DNA of 47,385 nucleotides. It comes from Bacillus crepusculi (GTDB lineage Bacteria; Bacillota; Bacilli; Bacillales; Bacillaceae). Within the stretch, counting starts at the first letter, position 1. Each line of letters begins with the position of its first letter. The notes beneath the pieces are model-generated. The model had not been told where the DNA came from. It did no database searches and saw only the letters and a program-made list of their open reading frames with translations. The position numbers and the translations under genes were made by a program. The stretch covers positions 1 to 47,385 of the forward strand of contig NZ_JACXXE010000016.1 in the NCBI RefSeq assembly GCF_014764715.1, read 5' to 3'. This document shows positions 1 through 9,645 of this stretch, in pieces.

Positions 1-33
1 AACCTCCATCTCTCAAAGGATGGAGGTTTTTTT
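1..33 (+). terminator. Intrinsic terminator, probably bidirectional
   Basis: A perfect 10-bp stem (AACCTCCATC at 1-10 with GATGGAGGTT at 19-28) has an 8-nt loop and runs into seven T residues at 27-33 on the plus strand. It would end a plus-strand gene lying before the window. On the minus strand the same hairpin sits just past the namZ stop codon, so it may also end the recycling operon, but the T-tract on that side lies outside the window. Confidence 0.8.
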
Positions 34-38
34 GCGAG

Positions 39-1286
39 TTAATAGATGAGATATTTTTTCCGTTTCTTTTCGAACGTTTTGAGGTCGTGATGATAGCGTT
101 TCATGATGTGTTTGACGGAAGTGCCTTTATTGATTTCTTCTTTGATCCAAGCGTTCCCAATGAGTTTATCAAAGCTGCCTGTTTGAAGGAATTGAAAGTC
201 ATTGGGATATAAATCATGGATCGCTTTGATGATAGATAACCCCGTTTTCACAGCTTCAAATGAAGAGCGGTTTGTGACATATAGCTGTACACCGTGAGAT
301 AATGTCCCGGCATGTTTTGAAAAGGTAGGGGTGAATGAAACGGGTCTAAATTGAACACCTTTTAGCTTTAGCTGATTTAAATGATCCGCTAGCTCGTTGC
401 TATTGATATATGGAGCACCAATGAGCTCGAACGGTTTTGTCGTTCCTCTTCCTTCCGAGACGTTTGTGCCTTCAATTAATCCTGTGGCTGGATATACAAA
501 GGTACTATCAACGGTCGGCATGTTAGGTGAAGGAAGGACGAACGGCAGCTTCGTGTCATCGAACGTCATGGCTCGTTTCCAATTTTTCATTTTGATGACT
601 GTTACATCCGCATTGATATGAAACTCTTTGTTAAACATATTTGCCAGCTCTCCAGTGGTCATTCCATGTCTTAATGGGATTGGATAGAGCCCCACAAAAG
701 AGGCGTGTTCAGGTTCTAATACGGGTCCTTCAACTTTTAGCCCACCGATGGGATTTGGACGGTCTAGGACAACAAATGGAATGTTATTTTCCTTAGCGGC
801 TTCCATCGCATAAGCCATCGTGTAAATATAGGTGTAATAACGAGCACCGACGTCTTGAATATCAAATAGCAGGACATCTACATTTTTGAGCATATCAGCA
901 GTTGGTTTTCTTGTTTTTCCATAAAGAGAGTAAACAGGCAGACCTGTTTTTTCATCGGTATAGGATTCAACGCCTTCTCCTGCTTGTGCATCGCCGCGGA
1001 CGCCGTGTTCAGGTCCATATAGGGCAGTGAGCTGAATATTTGGATGCTCAAATAGGAGATCGACACTGCTTTTCATATTTGTATCAATGCCAGTCGGGTT
1101 GGTTATGAGACCAACTCTTTTCCCTTTTAGCCATGAGAGATTGCTTGTGAGTAGTGTTTCGATTCCTGTTTTGACTGCTGCTTTTTTTCCTTTAGTGTCT
1201 GTTCGTCCATGATCTGCGGGAGAGGCGGCGGTCAATGTGCTCATTATGAGAATGCTTGCGAGTATCAAGCTTGCTGTTTTTTTCAA
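39..1286 (-). CDS. namZ: Exo-beta-N-acetylmuramidase NamZ (YbbC, DUF1343/GH171)
   Basis: This secreted enzyme removes MurNAc from the non-reducing end of peptidoglycan glycans, working with NagZ and AmiE. The 415-aa product starts at a TTG codon with a strong AGGAGGG ribosome-binding site six bases upstream. Residues 1-22 form a signal peptide ending near the small residues TAASPA. The DUF1343 domain fills the rest, with characteristic segments near GPEHGVRGDAQAGE and DIQDVGARYYTYIYTM. The gene is the last of the minus-strand operon and follows nagZ by 11 bases. B. subtilis YbbC is the biochemically characterised member; function here is transferred by family and by an identical operon order. 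Confidence 0.9.
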   Translation of the reverse strand: MKKTASLILASILIMSTLTAASPADHGRTDTKGKKAAVKTGIETLLTSNLSWLKGKRVGLITNPTGIDTNMKSSVDLLFEHPNIQLTALYGPEHGVRGDAQAGEGVESYTDEKTGLPVYSLYGKTRKPTADMLKNVDVLLFDIQDVGARYYTYIYTMAYAMEAAKENNIPFVVLDRPNPIGGLKVEGPVLEPEHASFVGLYPIPLRHGMTTGELANMFNKEFHINADVTVIKMKNWKRAMTFDDTKLPFVLPSPNMPTVDSTFVYPATGLIEGTNVSEGRGTTKPFELIGAPYINSNELADHLNQLKLKGVQFRPVSFTPTFSKHAGTLSHGVQLYVTNRSSFEAVKTGLSIIKAIHDLYPNDFQFLQTGSFDKLIGNAWIKEEINKGTSVKHIMKRYHHDLKTFEKKRKKYLIY

Positions 1287-1297
1287 GAGAATCCCTC

Positions 1298-3217
1298 CTA
1301 TTTGATCTGTTTCCCTTTCAAGTTGAGTCCATAGCCAAATGGGTAAAGGGTTTGATTTGGATGAGTGACAGATGGGATATCAACTGGCAGTTTGCCTTTA
1401 GGTGATGCCGCTCCAAATATTACTTCTAGTCCAGCAGGGATATTTGGCTGGTTGAATTGTCCGTTTGAGTAGCCTTTGAAGCCGTAAACAGCCAGTAAGG
1501 CATCGGCTTCCTCAAAATTAGCCGCATCATAAGGATTTCTAAGACTCATGATGACCATTTTTTTGTTCTGTGATGCTGCTTCTTTCATGACAGCACGAGG
1601 GAATGCGGTTGCCCATTTTTTCGGGTCCTGTACATTGTCATCAATTACGCCATCATTCACAGCTGGGTCATTTTGAACAACGTAAGAGCCGGTAATGACA
1701 TAGTCAGCATCTTGGATCAGTTTGGCTGTTTCTTTGGAGAAGGTTTTATCCGCAAAAGCATATGATTGGATACGTACAGGTTTGAGCTTTTTTTGTTTGA
1801 TCAGAGATTCAATCGTGACAGACATTGCTTTTGTTTGATCTTCGTAAGGTGCCATGACCACAACTTGGTCATTCTTTTTGGGCTTAAAAGGTAAGGTCTT
1901 TTTGTTGTTTTTAAGCAGGGTGATTCCTTCACGTGCCATTTTTTGTTCTGCTTTACGGTGCGACTTTTTCCCAACGACTTGAATGGCTTTTTTTATTTTT
2001 TTCTCAAGACTGATTGGTTTTTTGGAGGATATAATGCCGCGTTTGATCTTTAATTGAAGGATTTTTTCGACAGATTGGTTGATCTGAGACAACGGAATTT
2101 CTTTTTTTAAAATGGCTTGTTTTATAGCATTGAACACATTCTCTAGGTTTTTCTCCGTTTTTAGAGAGGTGACTGGTGCTGGCATGAGAGCGATGTCGAC
2201 GCCTGCCTTAATGGCCATCACTAAGGCTTCTTCCTGTCCGAAGTTATCTGCAATCGCTTTCATATTTAGAGCGTCCGTCACAACAACGCCTTTAAAGCCC
2301 ATCTCTTCTTTTAATAAGTGTGTAATGACTTTTTTCGATAAGGTAGCTGGAACCATGATGTCCTTGCCATCTTTTTTGCTTTGATAGGTTGTGTCATCAA
2401 TGGCAGGGAATTGCACATGAGCGGTCATGACCATATCTGCACCAGCGTTGATTGCTTGTTGAAATGGATATAACTCAACGTTCTTTAAACGATCGAGGTC
2501 ATGTTCTACGAGCGGCAAGCCGTAGTGGCTATCGACAGCTGTATCACCATGTCCCGGGAAATGCTTTAAAGTGGAAATGGTCTTTTCCTTTTGAAGACCT
2601 TTCATGGTTTGAAGGCCAAGTCTAGTGACAAGTGCAGGGTCAGAGCTAAAGGAACGTACACCAATGACGGGGTTGTTTGGGTTATTATTCACATCAAGAA
2701 CAGGGGAAAAGTTTGTATTGATTCCTAAGGCGTTTAATTCCTTTCCAATGATTTTTCCTGTGTCGTATGCATTTTTCTTGCTTCTAGAGGCACCAATCGA
2801 CATATTTCCTGGGAAATGTGTTCCCTTTTGTAGTCTTGTGACGATTCCGCCCTCTTGATCAATTGAAATGAGTAAAGGGATTTTTGGTGATGCTTTTTGA
2901 AATGCATGGGTGAGCTTGACGGTTTGTTTCGTATCAATGACATTCTCGGCAAATAGGATGACACCGCCTAGATGATATTTTTCTACGAGATGAGATACTT
3001 CTTGATTCATCTTTGTTAAGCCTGTAGGCACAGATTCATCTTTTGTTTGCCAATTGCGAAAGTCTGGCATGAGCATTTGGCCTATCTTTTCATCCAGTGA
3101 CATGTCTTGCACCATTTGTTTTGCGGTTGGAAGAGAGGCGGAGCTCACCTTTTCCGTTGGAATGGAAGAGGTGAGCAGGGTCAAAACCAGTGCAGCGGGG
3201 AAGAGAGATTTTAACAT
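1298..3217 (-). CDS. nagZ: Beta-N-acetylglucosaminidase NagZ (YbbD, GH3)
   Basis: NagZ cleaves terminal GlcNAc from muropeptides in the wall or medium. The 639-aa protein has a signal peptide (about residues 1-27, ending in SSA), an N-terminal GH3 barrel and the extra C-terminal domain typical of the Bacillus enzyme (642 aa in B. subtilis as remembered). The nucleophile is expected to be Asp315 in [12 protein letters not shown], and the Asp229/His231 dyad of the Gram-positive enzymes lies in [16 protein letters not shown]. The ATG is preceded by AAGGAGGAATTCG. It sits between amiE and namZ with gaps of 13 and 11 bases, so the three hydrolases are certainly cotranscribed. Confidence 0.93.
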   Translation of the reverse strand: MLKSLFPAALVLTLLTSSIPTEKVSSASLPTAKQMVQDMSLDEKIGQMLMPDFRNWQTKDESVPTGLTKMNQEVSHLVEKYHLGGVILFAENVIDTKQTVKLTHAFQKASPKIPLLISIDQEGGIVTRLQKGTHFPGNMSIGASRSKKNAYDTGKIIGKELNALGINTNFSPVLDVNNNPNNPVIGVRSFSSDPALVTRLGLQTMKGLQKEKTISTLKHFPGHGDTAVDSHYGLPLVEHDLDRLKNVELYPFQQAINAGADMVMTAHVQFPAIDDTTYQSKKDGKDIMVPATLSKKVITHLLKEEMGFKGVVVTDALNMKAIADNFGQEEALVMAIKAGVDIALMPAPVTSLKTEKNLENVFNAIKQAILKKEIPLSQINQSVEKILQLKIKRGIISSKKPISLEKKIKKAIQVVGKKSHRKAEQKMAREGITLLKNNKKTLPFKPKKNDQVVVMAPYEDQTKAMSVTIESLIKQKKLKPVRIQSYAFADKTFSKETAKLIQDADYVITGSYVVQNDPAVNDGVIDDNVQDPKKWATAFPRAVMKEAASQNKKMVIMSLRNPYDAANFEEADALLAVYGFKGYSNGQFNQPNIPAGLEVIFGAASPKGKLPVDIPSVTHPNQTLYPFGYGLNLKGKQIK

Positions 3218-3230
3218 CGAATTCCTCCTT

Positions 3231-4586
3231 TTACTTAAAAGATTCGTAGATTGCAGTCATGATGCTTCCATAGGTACCAGTTGGGAAAAGGTCACCTTCA
3301 AATTGATTAGGGTTGGTTTCAGGTGAAACGACAGGTGAATGTTTTTTATTCGTCAGTAAGACGATACCTAGATTGTGTTTGGGATCAATCAACGTCATCG
3401 TTCCGGTCCAGCCTGTATGTCCATATGCTTCGTTACTTGCATATTTTCCAAACATCCATTCCATGTCAGTATGACCGTTTTTTCGCCAGCCTAGCCCGTA
3501 AGTTGGGTTCGTGTCTGAGGATGCCGTAAAGAGATCGATAGAAGCTTGATCGAAGATGGTTGTTTTCCCATAGCCTCCTTTGTTAAGCATCAGCTGAAGC
3601 AGCACGGCCATATCGGAGGTGTTAGAGAAAAGTCCAGCATGACCTGAGACACCCGCCATGGAGTAATATGCTTTCTCGTCGTGTACTTCACCTAGCAGTG
3701 TGTACCTGCGAATGTTTTCAAAGTCAATCACACCATCTCGCGAATTGCCTAAACGTTCGGTCGCTGCAAAATGCTTCGGCTTGAATCCTTTTTGCAACGG
3801 ATTGAACATTGTATGCTTGAGCCCTAGTGGCCGATAGATCGTCGATTCTACATATTGATCAAGGGGCATACCTGTTTTTTTCTCGATGATCATGCCTAGC
3901 AGCATGTAATCAATGTCACTATAAATATGCTGGGTGCCTGGCTTGTATTGGAGAGGCACCTTTGGCAGCCATTTCATCGTTGTTTGTCTATCTTGAGAGA
4001 AAAAAGAGCCAGCTGCTTCTTTGCTATAAAATAAGACACTGGATGGGAGACCGGCAGAATGTGTGAGGAGATCTTTTACCCGAAGCTGATCTTTGCCGGT
4101 GACCTTTGCATCTGGTTCATCTTGAAAGTCTGGCAGAATGGCTTGTATTTTCTCGTTCACATCTAGTTTTTGCTCGTAGACAAGCTTTTGCAGGGCATAG
4201 TTGGTGGCATACATTTTTGTATTGGATGCTAGATCGAACATTGTGTTCTTTTTCATTTTCTTATACGATTTGAGCTCGGTTGTGCCCTCGTATTTTTGCC
4301 GGTAGCCATAGGCTTTTTGATGAACGATCTTTCCATCCTTGATAATGATAAGCGCGGCTCCTGGAAACCCTGCTTTGATATCGTTTTGAATCATTTGATC
4401 AACCTTCCTAAGCTGCCTGGAAGAAAAACCTGCTTGTTCCGGTCGTTTTGCTTTTTTTAAGACGGGATATTCTTCAGGTGCTGTTTTAGACAAAGACGAT
4501 ACAGGATGGGAGCTAGTTGCAAATGTTTGTACGGGTAGCCCAAAGAGCATGAATAGACATGTCATCAAAAGAAAACATTTCTTCAA
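3231..4586 (-). CDS. amiE: Secreted N-acetylmuramyl-L-alanine amidase AmiE (YbbE, beta-lactamase-type serine hydrolase)
   Basis: A 451-aa exported protein of the class C beta-lactamase/penicillin-binding fold. The catalytic motif SxxK is Ser121-Asn-Thr-Lys124, the second motif is Tyr222-Ser-Asp224 in place of the common YxN, and the third is His390-Thr-Gly392. A signal peptide covers roughly residues 1-23. The gene starts with TTG behind AGGAGGTC. In B. subtilis the orthologue in the same operon position strips the peptide stem from muropeptides so that NagZ and NamZ can release free sugars. An esterase role, the generic annotation for this fold, cannot be excluded from sequence alone. Confidence 0.85.
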   Translation of the reverse strand: MKKCFLLMTCLFMLFGLPVQTFATSSHPVSSLSKTAPEEYPVLKKAKRPEQAGFSSRQLRKVDQMIQNDIKAGFPGAALIIIKDGKIVHQKAYGYRQKYEGTTELKSYKKMKKNTMFDLASNTKMYATNYALQKLVYEQKLDVNEKIQAILPDFQDEPDAKVTGKDQLRVKDLLTHSAGLPSSVLFYSKEAAGSFFSQDRQTTMKWLPKVPLQYKPGTQHIYSDIDYMLLGMIIEKKTGMPLDQYVESTIYRPLGLKHTMFNPLQKGFKPKHFAATERLGNSRDGVIDFENIRRYTLLGEVHDEKAYYSMAGVSGHAGLFSNTSDMAVLLQLMLNKGGYGKTTIFDQASIDLFTASSDTNPTYGLGWRKNGHTDMEWMFGKYASNEAYGHTGWTGTMTLIDPKHNLGIVLLTNKKHSPVVSPETNPNQFEGDLFPTGTYGSIMTAIYESFK

Positions 4587-4599
4587 GAGCTAGACCTCC

Positions 4600-5979
4600 T
4601 TATTGATTGGTTTCCTCGAATTCAATAGCCATATCATCATGAAATCCAAATAAGTATGTGAAGATAAATCCAGCAACATATGCAATGAATAATCCTATTA
4701 AGTAAAGAAGCATTTGATGTGTGTGAACAATAAAGGTTAATGGAAGACCTGATACACCAATGGCTTTCGTCGCAATTTGGAAGTAGGATTGAAATGCGCC
4801 GCCGATTCCTGCGCCGAGACAAGCGGTGAGAAATGGTCTTCCCAGCGGGAGTGTGACACCGAAAATAAGCGGTTCACCAATGCCCAGCATTCCTGAAGGA
4901 AGTCCGCCTGCAATGGCTCTTTTGAGTTTTTTCTTTTTTGTTTTCATATAAATGGCGAATGCAGCGCCTACCTGTCCTGCACCGCCCATAGCGAGAATAG
5001 GTAGAAGCGGGTCATCCCCAATTGAATTGATGAGTTCCATATGAATCGGTGTCAGTCCTTGGTGAAGTCCAGTTACAACAAGTGGAAGGAAGGTCGCACC
5101 AAGAACAAAACCAGCGAAGATACCGCCAATGTTTAATAAATAAGTGAGTCCTGATGTGATGGCATCAGATATAAAACCGCCGACTGGCATGAAGACAACG
5201 TATGTGAAAATTCCTGTAATGAGTAGTGTGATGGTTGGTGTGACGATGATATCGAGTGATTGCGGGACAAAGCGTCTAATTCGAGTTTCCACTAATGCCA
5301 TAAAGATGGCGGCTAGAAGAACACCGATGAGTCCGCCTCTGCCTGGTAGAATATTTGTGCCAAATAACATAATGTCTGCGGAGGCCGGATTAATAATGAG
5401 GATACCCGCTAATGCGCCTAATGCAGGAGAGCCTCCAAATTCCTTTGCGGCATTTGTTCCGACTAATATACCGAGATAGGCGAACAGGCCAGAGCCTATA
5501 ACCGTTAAAATAATCGCCGCTTGAGATTTTCCATCGAGCCAGCCTGCTTGCACGATTGCTTTTGTAATACCAGTAATGAGACCTGACGCAACTAGTGCCG
5601 GAATGATAGGGATAAAAATGCTGGCAATCCGCCGTAAGAAAAGCTTGAACGGTGTGCGGTTCTTTTGTGAAATGGCTTGCTTGTTTTTTTGTGCTTCGTT
5701 GTTTAAATCATAAGAGCCCGAGGCATTTAGCAGCTGTTCAAACGCACTTGATACTTGGTTGACAACACCAGTACCTAAAATGATTTGAAGCGTTTCTGCC
5801 TCGACGACGCCTATGACGCCATCGAGTTCTTTGATTGCTGTGATGTGAACTTGTTCATTGTCAATCGGTGTAATTCGGAGACGTGTCATACAATGTGTAT
5901 GGGAAGAGATATTTTCAGAACCACCACAGAGCGATAGAATATCCTTCGCCAGCTGCTGATATTTCTTTTGATGACTCAT
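4600..5979 (-). CDS. murP: PTS N-acetylmuramic acid transporter subunit IIBC, MurP
   Basis: MurP imports MurNAc and phosphorylates it to MurNAc-6-phosphate. The 459-aa protein has an N-terminal EIIB domain whose phosphorylated cysteine is Cys30 (motif THCMTRLRI), a linker around residues 85-110, and a C-terminal EIIC membrane domain of about ten segments. There is no EIIA domain, so a separate glucose-type EIIA must supply phosphate. The ATG overlaps the murR stop codon by four bases (ATGA), indicating translational coupling, and is preceded by AAAGGGGGA. The family alternatives are sucrose or trehalose EIIBC; the neighbours murQ and murR decide for MurNAc. Confidence 0.9.
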   Translation of the reverse strand: MSHQKKYQQLAKDILSLCGGSENISSHTHCMTRLRITPIDNEQVHITAIKELDGVIGVVEAETLQIILGTGVVNQVSSAFEQLLNASGSYDLNNEAQKNKQAISQKNRTPFKLFLRRIASIFIPIIPALVASGLITGITKAIVQAGWLDGKSQAAIILTVIGSGLFAYLGILVGTNAAKEFGGSPALGALAGILIINPASADIMLFGTNILPGRGGLIGVLLAAIFMALVETRIRRFVPQSLDIIVTPTITLLITGIFTYVVFMPVGGFISDAITSGLTYLLNIGGIFAGFVLGATFLPLVVTGLHQGLTPIHMELINSIGDDPLLPILAMGGAGQVGAAFAIYMKTKKKKLKRAIAGGLPSGMLGIGEPLIFGVTLPLGRPFLTACLGAGIGGAFQSYFQIATKAIGVSGLPLTFIVHTHQMLLYLIGLFIAYVAGFIFTYLFGFHDDMAIEFEETNQ

Positions 5980-6845
5980 GTTGAATCCCCCTTTGATTTT
6001 CGTTTCATGGAGCGGATGGCATGCCTTGTCTTGTCAATATATTGCGCTGTCTTTTCATATTGACGGGAGGCTAAACTAAGGAACAAGACATCAATTAAGT
6101 AGAGCTGCGCCATTCTAGAGGAAGTGGCAGCACTGCGAAAAGGTGCTTCATTGGAACCGGACGTAGATAGGTGAACGTCACATAAAGCAGAAACGCTTGT
6201 ATGACCTGGATGCGTTAAGGCAATGGTTTTCACTTGATTGTCTTTTGCTAGCTGAAGGGCTTGGATGATGTCTAACGTTTCTCCTGAAAAGGATATTCCG
6301 AAAACAATGTCATCCTTTCCTGCGTTTGCGATGACGGTGGATGCGATATGCATGTCGGTAAAGGCTGTGGCCGCATAATTGATTCTGAGAAATTTTTGCT
6401 GGGCATCAGCAGCCACGATGCCAGATGCACCAACACCGATAAAATGGATTTGGTTTGCATGCAGCAGCAATTGAACGGCCTTTTCTAAAGCATCTACATT
6501 TAAAATAGAGGCGGTATCCTTAATCGATTGAATGGAGTTTCCTGCTGTTTTTTGAATAATGGATTGAAGTGGTTCATCTTGTTCAATATCTCGGTAGCCT
6601 TGTTTTTCGGTATGCATTAAGTCTCCAGCAATCCGCATTTTCAAATCGTGATAGCCGTCTAGCCCGAGAGATTTGCAAAGACGGATGACTGCAGAGCTGC
6701 TTGCACCGGCAGCCTGACTGATGTCGTGTACAGTGCTTTTAATGACTTTGTCAGGGTGGGCAAGGATATAGTCTGCAATGATTTTTTCAGATTGGGGTAG
6801 CTTTGCTTTCATTGTGTGTAGTAGGGTGAGTCCACCTGCTGACAT
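5976..6845 (-). CDS. murR: MurNAc-operon regulator MurR (RpiR family)
   Basis: A 289-aa RpiR-type regulator: residues 1-77 form an HTH_6 domain (with the HTH stretch AAGASSSAVIRLCKSLGL) and residues about 125-255 a SIS sugar-phosphate binding domain (FIGVGASGIVAADAQQKF). The likely effector is MurNAc-6-phosphate, as for MurR of other bacteria. It is the second gene of the operon, 14 bases after murQ and overlapping murP. Palindromes over the murQ promoter are plausible targets for autoregulation. Whether it represses or activates cannot be read from the sequence. Confidence 0.88.
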   Translation of the reverse strand: MSAGGLTLLHTMKAKLPQSEKIIADYILAHPDKVIKSTVHDISQAAGASSSAVIRLCKSLGLDGYHDLKMRIAGDLMHTEKQGYRDIEQDEPLQSIIQKTAGNSIQSIKDTASILNVDALEKAVQLLLHANQIHFIGVGASGIVAADAQQKFLRINYAATAFTDMHIASTVIANAGKDDIVFGISFSGETLDIIQALQLAKDNQVKTIALTHPGHTSVSALCDVHLSTSGSNEAPFRSAATSSRMAQLYLIDVLFLSLASRQYEKTAQYIDKTRHAIRSMKRKSKGDST

Positions 6846-6859
6846 GGGCTTTGCCTCCT

Positions 6860-7771
6860 TTAGGATTGATGACGCGAGATGGCTTTATCGATATGACCAT
6901 GCGTTTTGTTGAGTAAATCTTTCGCTGTTTTCTTATCTGTGTTTGTTTGGAGCATGACGATGGCGGTTTTGACTTCTAAGTCTGCTGCTTCAAGAGTCTT
7001 CACGGCTTGTTCGTAGGAAGCGTTTGTCACATGTTGAATGATGGTGATGGCACGTTCTTTTAATTTATGATTGCTTACTTTTACATCAACCATCAGGTTT
7101 TCATATACTTTGCCTTGTCTGATCATGACAGAGGTGGAAAGCATATTTAAAATCATTTTATGAGCGGATGCGGCTTTCATTCGTGTGGACCCGGTGATGG
7201 CTTCTGGTCCAACGACGACTTCGATGGCACAGTCTACCAGTTCACTGATTTCTGCTTTTTCATTGCAGCTGAGAGCTACTGTTTTTGCGCCAATGGATTT
7301 AGCGTAGTTTAAAGCGCCGATGATATAGGGTGTCCTGCCACTAGCGGCAATGCCGACGACCGTATCTTTTGACGTGAGGTGGATGTAGGCTAAATCCTGT
7401 TTGCCGGCTTCTTCACTGTCTTCCACATCTTCGGCAGCATGTGAAAAAGCGGAATCACCGCCTGCCATGATGCCTACAATGACATCAGGTGAAACGCTAT
7501 AGGTCGGTGGACATTCGACCGCGTCCATCACACCAATTCTGCCGCTCGTTCCAGCGCCTAAGTAAATGAGTCTGCCTCCATTCGAAATGGATTCATAGGC
7601 AAAGTCACTTGCTGTTTTGACATGTGGAAGTACACGATTGACTGCATGAGCAACTTTCATATCTTCTTCATTGATCATCTGGAGTATTTCGAGCGGATCT
7701 GCTTGTGAAATTCCCATTGTGTTGGGGTTTCTTGATTCTGTTGTCAAAGAACGCAGTTGAGATGGCTGCAT
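6860..7771 (-). CDS. murQ: N-acetylmuramic acid 6-phosphate etherase MurQ
   Basis: MurQ hydrolyses the lactyl ether of MurNAc-6-phosphate to give GlcNAc-6-phosphate and D-lactate in the cytoplasm. The 303-aa length is standard. The SIS domain motif [18 protein letters not shown] (about residues 73-90) and the second motif [18 protein letters not shown] are hallmark family sequences. It is the first gene of the operon, with the ATG placed behind AAGGAGG and a promoter 30-60 bases further upstream. Its product links wall recycling to the glucosamine-6-phosphate pool sensed by the glmS ribozyme 7 kb away. Confidence 0.95.
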   Translation of the reverse strand: MQPSQLRSLTTESRNPNTMGISQADPLEILQMINEEDMKVAHAVNRVLPHVKTASDFAYESISNGGRLIYLGAGTSGRIGVMDAVECPPTYSVSPDVIVGIMAGGDSAFSHAAEDVEDSEEAGKQDLAYIHLTSKDTVVGIAASGRTPYIIGALNYAKSIGAKTVALSCNEKAEISELVDCAIEVVVGPEAITGSTRMKAASAHKMILNMLSTSVMIRQGKVYENLMVDVKVSNHKLKERAITIIQHVTNASYEQAVKTLEAADLEVKTAIVMLQTNTDKKTAKDLLNKTHGHIDKAISRHQS

Positions 7772-7800
7772 GTGACATACCTCCTTATTTCTTCATTTTC

Positions 7801-7829
7801 AGTATATTGAGTGTGATATGAAATTTCAA
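7801..7829 (-). promoter_or_regulatory. Sigma-A promoter of the murQ operon
   Basis: Read on the minus strand, TTGAAA (7829-7824) is followed after exactly 17 bases by TATACT (7806-7801). This places the transcription start about 20 bases upstream of the murQ ribosome-binding site. The -35 box lies inside the palindrome TGAAATTTCA (7819-7828), so a bound regulator would compete with RNA polymerase. Confidence 0.65.
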
Positions 7830-7862
7830 TATTATATTTAAATACTGAAATTAAATTTCAGT
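7819..7862 (-). promoter_or_regulatory. Paired palindromes, candidate MurR operators
   Basis: Two inverted repeats share the core TGAAAT/ATTTCA. The distal one is ACTGAAAT-N3-ATTTCAGT (7844-7862), perfect over both 8-bp arms. The proximal one is TGAAATTTCA (7819-7828), overlapping the -35 box. RpiR-family dimers bind such repeats; assignment to MurR is inference from position. Confidence 0.5.
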
Positions 7863-7920
7863 TAAAATGTTGTGCTACATGCTGGCGAATTATTAGAAAA
7901 TAAAAAAAATAAAATTCCCC

Positions 7921-7950
7921 TTTACAAAAGGGAGACAACCTGTATATAAT
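7921..7950 (+). promoter_or_regulatory. Promoter of the tRNA cluster
   Basis: TTTACA (7921-7926) and TATAAT (7945-7950) are separated by 18 bases and lie about 40 bases before the first tRNA. This is a plausible sigma-A promoter for the five-tRNA transcript. Confidence 0.5.
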
Positions 7951-7991
7951 AACTTTTGTCAGCTTCAAGGACACAGTAAACTTGACAAACT

Positions 7992-8066
7992 GGCCCGTTG
8001 GTCAAGCGGTTAAGACACCGCCCTTTCACGGCGGTAACACGGGTTCGAATCCCGTACGGGTCACCA
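7992..8066 (+). tRNA. tRNA-Glu (anticodon TTC)
   Basis: The acceptor stem GGCCCGT pairs with ACGGGTC, the anticodon loop CTTTCAC reads TTC, the T-arm GGGTTCGAATCCC is intact and CCA is encoded. Confidence 0.95.
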
Positions 8067-8072
8067 AGATGT

Positions 8073-8148
8073 GGAGGATTAGCTCAGCTGGGAGAGCATC
8101 TGCCTTACAAGCAGAGGGTCGGCGGTTCGAGCCCGTCATCCTCCACCA
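8073..8148 (+). tRNA. tRNA-Val (anticodon TAC)
   Basis: The acceptor stem GGAGGAT pairs with ATCCTCC. The anticodon loop CTTACAA reads TAC, and CCA is encoded. Six bases separate it from tRNA-Glu. Confidence 0.95.
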
Positions 8149-8151
8149 TAT

Positions 8152-8224
<73 letters not shown>

Positions 8225-8252
8225 CTGTTTTTCCTTTATTAATTCCATATGT

Positions 8253-8337
8253 GGAGGGGTAGCGAAGTGGCTAAACGCGGCGGACTGTAAATCCGCTCCC
8301 TCCGGGTTCGGCGGTTCGAATCCGCCCCCCTCCACCA
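8253..8337 (+). tRNA. tRNA-Tyr (anticodon GTA)
   Basis: An 85-nt class II tRNA with a long variable arm. The acceptor stem GGAGGGG pairs with CCCCTCC, the anticodon loop CTGTAAA reads GTA, and CCA is encoded. Confidence 0.95.
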
Positions 8338-8341
8338 TTTT

Positions 8342-8413
8342 TGGGCTATAGCCAAGCGGTAAGGCAACGGACTTTGACTCCGTCATGCGTTGGTTCGAAT
8401 CCAGCTAGCCCAG
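8342..8413 (+). tRNA. tRNA-Gln (anticodon TTG)
   Basis: The acceptor stem TGGGCTA pairs with TAGCCCA, the anticodon loop CTTTGAC reads TTG, the discriminator base is G, and CCA is not encoded. It is the last tRNA of the cluster. Confidence 0.93.
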
Positions 8414-8415
8414 TC

Positions 8416-8448
8416 AAGACACCTTTTTCAAAAAGGTGTCTTTTTTTT
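8416..8448 (+). terminator. Intrinsic terminator of the tRNA cluster
   Basis: The stem AAGACACCTTTTT pairs with AAAAAGGTGTCTT over a very short loop and is followed by a run of eight T residues, right after tRNA-Gln. Confidence 0.9.
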
Positions 8449-8550
8449 ATGTTGGCAGAGGGAATGTATAACTATTCAAAATATTGTCGAGTTGAGTCAA
8501 GAGGCATTGAGAAAGTAAAATATAAGCATGAATGGAAAGGGGATGTACAT

Positions 8551-9462
8551 ATGGGAGATCAAAAGAAGGTCACGATTGTCGGGGTTCCGATGGATTTGGG
8601 TCAAATGAGAAGGGGCGTTGATATGGGGCCGAGTGCGATTCGGTGTGCAGGTGTAAAAGAAAAATTGGAATCGCTTTCATTTGATGTGGAGGATCTCGGG
8701 GATATTCCGGTTGAGCAAAGAGATGATGAGAAAGGTTTATATACTAGTGAAAAATTAAAAAATCTAACGGAAAATGCTGGTGCGAATCAGCTGCTTGCTG
8801 AGAAGGTTGACAGTATTGTTCAGTCAGGTTCGTTTCCGCTGATTTTAGGTGGTGATCATAGCATTGCCATTGGTACACTTGCAGGGGTAGCTAAGCATTA
8901 TGAAAACTTAGGTGTTATTTGGTATGATGCACATGGTGATTTAAATACGGAGGAAACCTCTCCTTCTGGGAATATCCATGGCATGCCGCTTGCAGTCAGT
9001 CTTGGTCTAGGGCATGGTGATTTAACAAACATTGGCGGTTATTCTCCTAAATTGAAGCCTGAAAATGTCGTTTTAATCGGTGCTCGATCCTTAGATGAAG
9101 GAGAGCGGGCATTGATTAGAGAGAGAGGCATTAAAGTGTATACGATGCACGAAATTGATCGTTTAGGAATGACAAGGGTGATGGAGGAGGCTATTGCATA
9201 TTTAAAGGAAAGAACAGATGGTGTTCACCTGTCGCTTGATTTAGACGGGTTAGATCCAGCGGAGTGCCCTGGTGTAGGAACTCCAGTGGCAGGAGGCATT
9301 AGTTATCGTGAGAGTCACCTTGCAATGGAGCTTTTAGAGGAAGCGGGTATTTTGACTTCTGCCGAATTTGTGGAGGTAAATCCAGTATTAGATGAGAAAA
9401 ATAAAACAGCTGAAGCGGCTGTGGCGTTAATTGGTTCGTTAATGGGTGAAAAGCTATTGTAG
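8551..9462 (+). CDS. rocF: Arginase RocF
   Basis: Arginase hydrolyses arginine to ornithine and urea, using a binuclear manganese centre. The 303-aa protein carries all three signature motifs: GGDHSIAIG (metal ligand His103), DAHGDLN (Asp126, His128, Asp130) and SLDLDGLDPAECPGVGTP (Asp230, Asp232). The ATG at 8551 is chosen because GGAAAGGGG lies just upstream and the protein then begins at the usual family position; the frame is open further upstream only because it runs through the tRNA-Gln gene. It is monocistronic, between the tRNA terminator and its own terminator. In B. subtilis rocF sits with rocDE elsewhere, so this placement is a lineage difference. A partial -24 element near 8452 lacks a good -12 match, so sigma-L control is unproven. 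Confidence 0.92.
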   Translation: MGDQKKVTIVGVPMDLGQMRRGVDMGPSAIRCAGVKEKLESLSFDVEDLGDIPVEQRDDEKGLYTSEKLKNLTENAGANQLLAEKVDSIVQSGSFPLILGGDHSIAIGTLAGVAKHYENLGVIWYDAHGDLNTEETSPSGNIHGMPLAVSLGLGHGDLTNIGGYSPKLKPENVVLIGARSLDEGERALIRERGIKVYTMHEIDRLGMTRVMEEAIAYLKERTDGVHLSLDLDGLDPAECPGVGTPVAGGISYRESHLAMELLEEAGILTSAEFVEVNPVLDEKNKTAEAAVALIGSLMGEKLL

Positions 9463-9489
9463 AGCGGGACTTGTTCCCGTTCTTTTTTT
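9462..9489 (+). terminator. Intrinsic terminator of rocF
   Basis: The GAGCGGGA arm pairs with TCCCGTTC (one G-U pair) and is followed by seven T residues immediately after the rocF stop codon. Confidence 0.85.
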
Positions 9490-9582
9490 ATTTCAGTAAT
9501 TTTAAGGATATATTAAGGTTTTTACCGGCTGATATGCGTAACATGCTGTCAAAAATTTGTTACACTATTTTTTAGAGGAGAA

Positions 9583-9610
9583 TGAAACCTTTTGGAAAGA
9601 GGTTCGTATA
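9583..9610 (+). promoter_or_regulatory. Sigma-W autoregulatory promoter of sigW-rsiW
   Basis: TGAAAC (9583-9588) and CGTATA (9605-9610) are separated by exactly 16 bases, an exact match to the established sigma-W consensus TGAAAC-N16-CGTA. The start would fall near 9617, leaving a leader of about 28 bases. Confidence 0.92.
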
Positions 9611-9645
9611 CATAAAGACCGGTGAAGGCAGAGGTTGAATATACT

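Noticed and set aside
5144..5479. 111-codon plus-strand frame opposite murP
   Set aside because: It is an antisense shadow of a conserved membrane domain, without start signals.
8452..8468. Sigma-L (-24/-12) promoter for rocF
   Set aside because: A TTGGCA is present, but at the -12 position there is TGT instead of TTGC, and no upstream RocR-type sites were seen.
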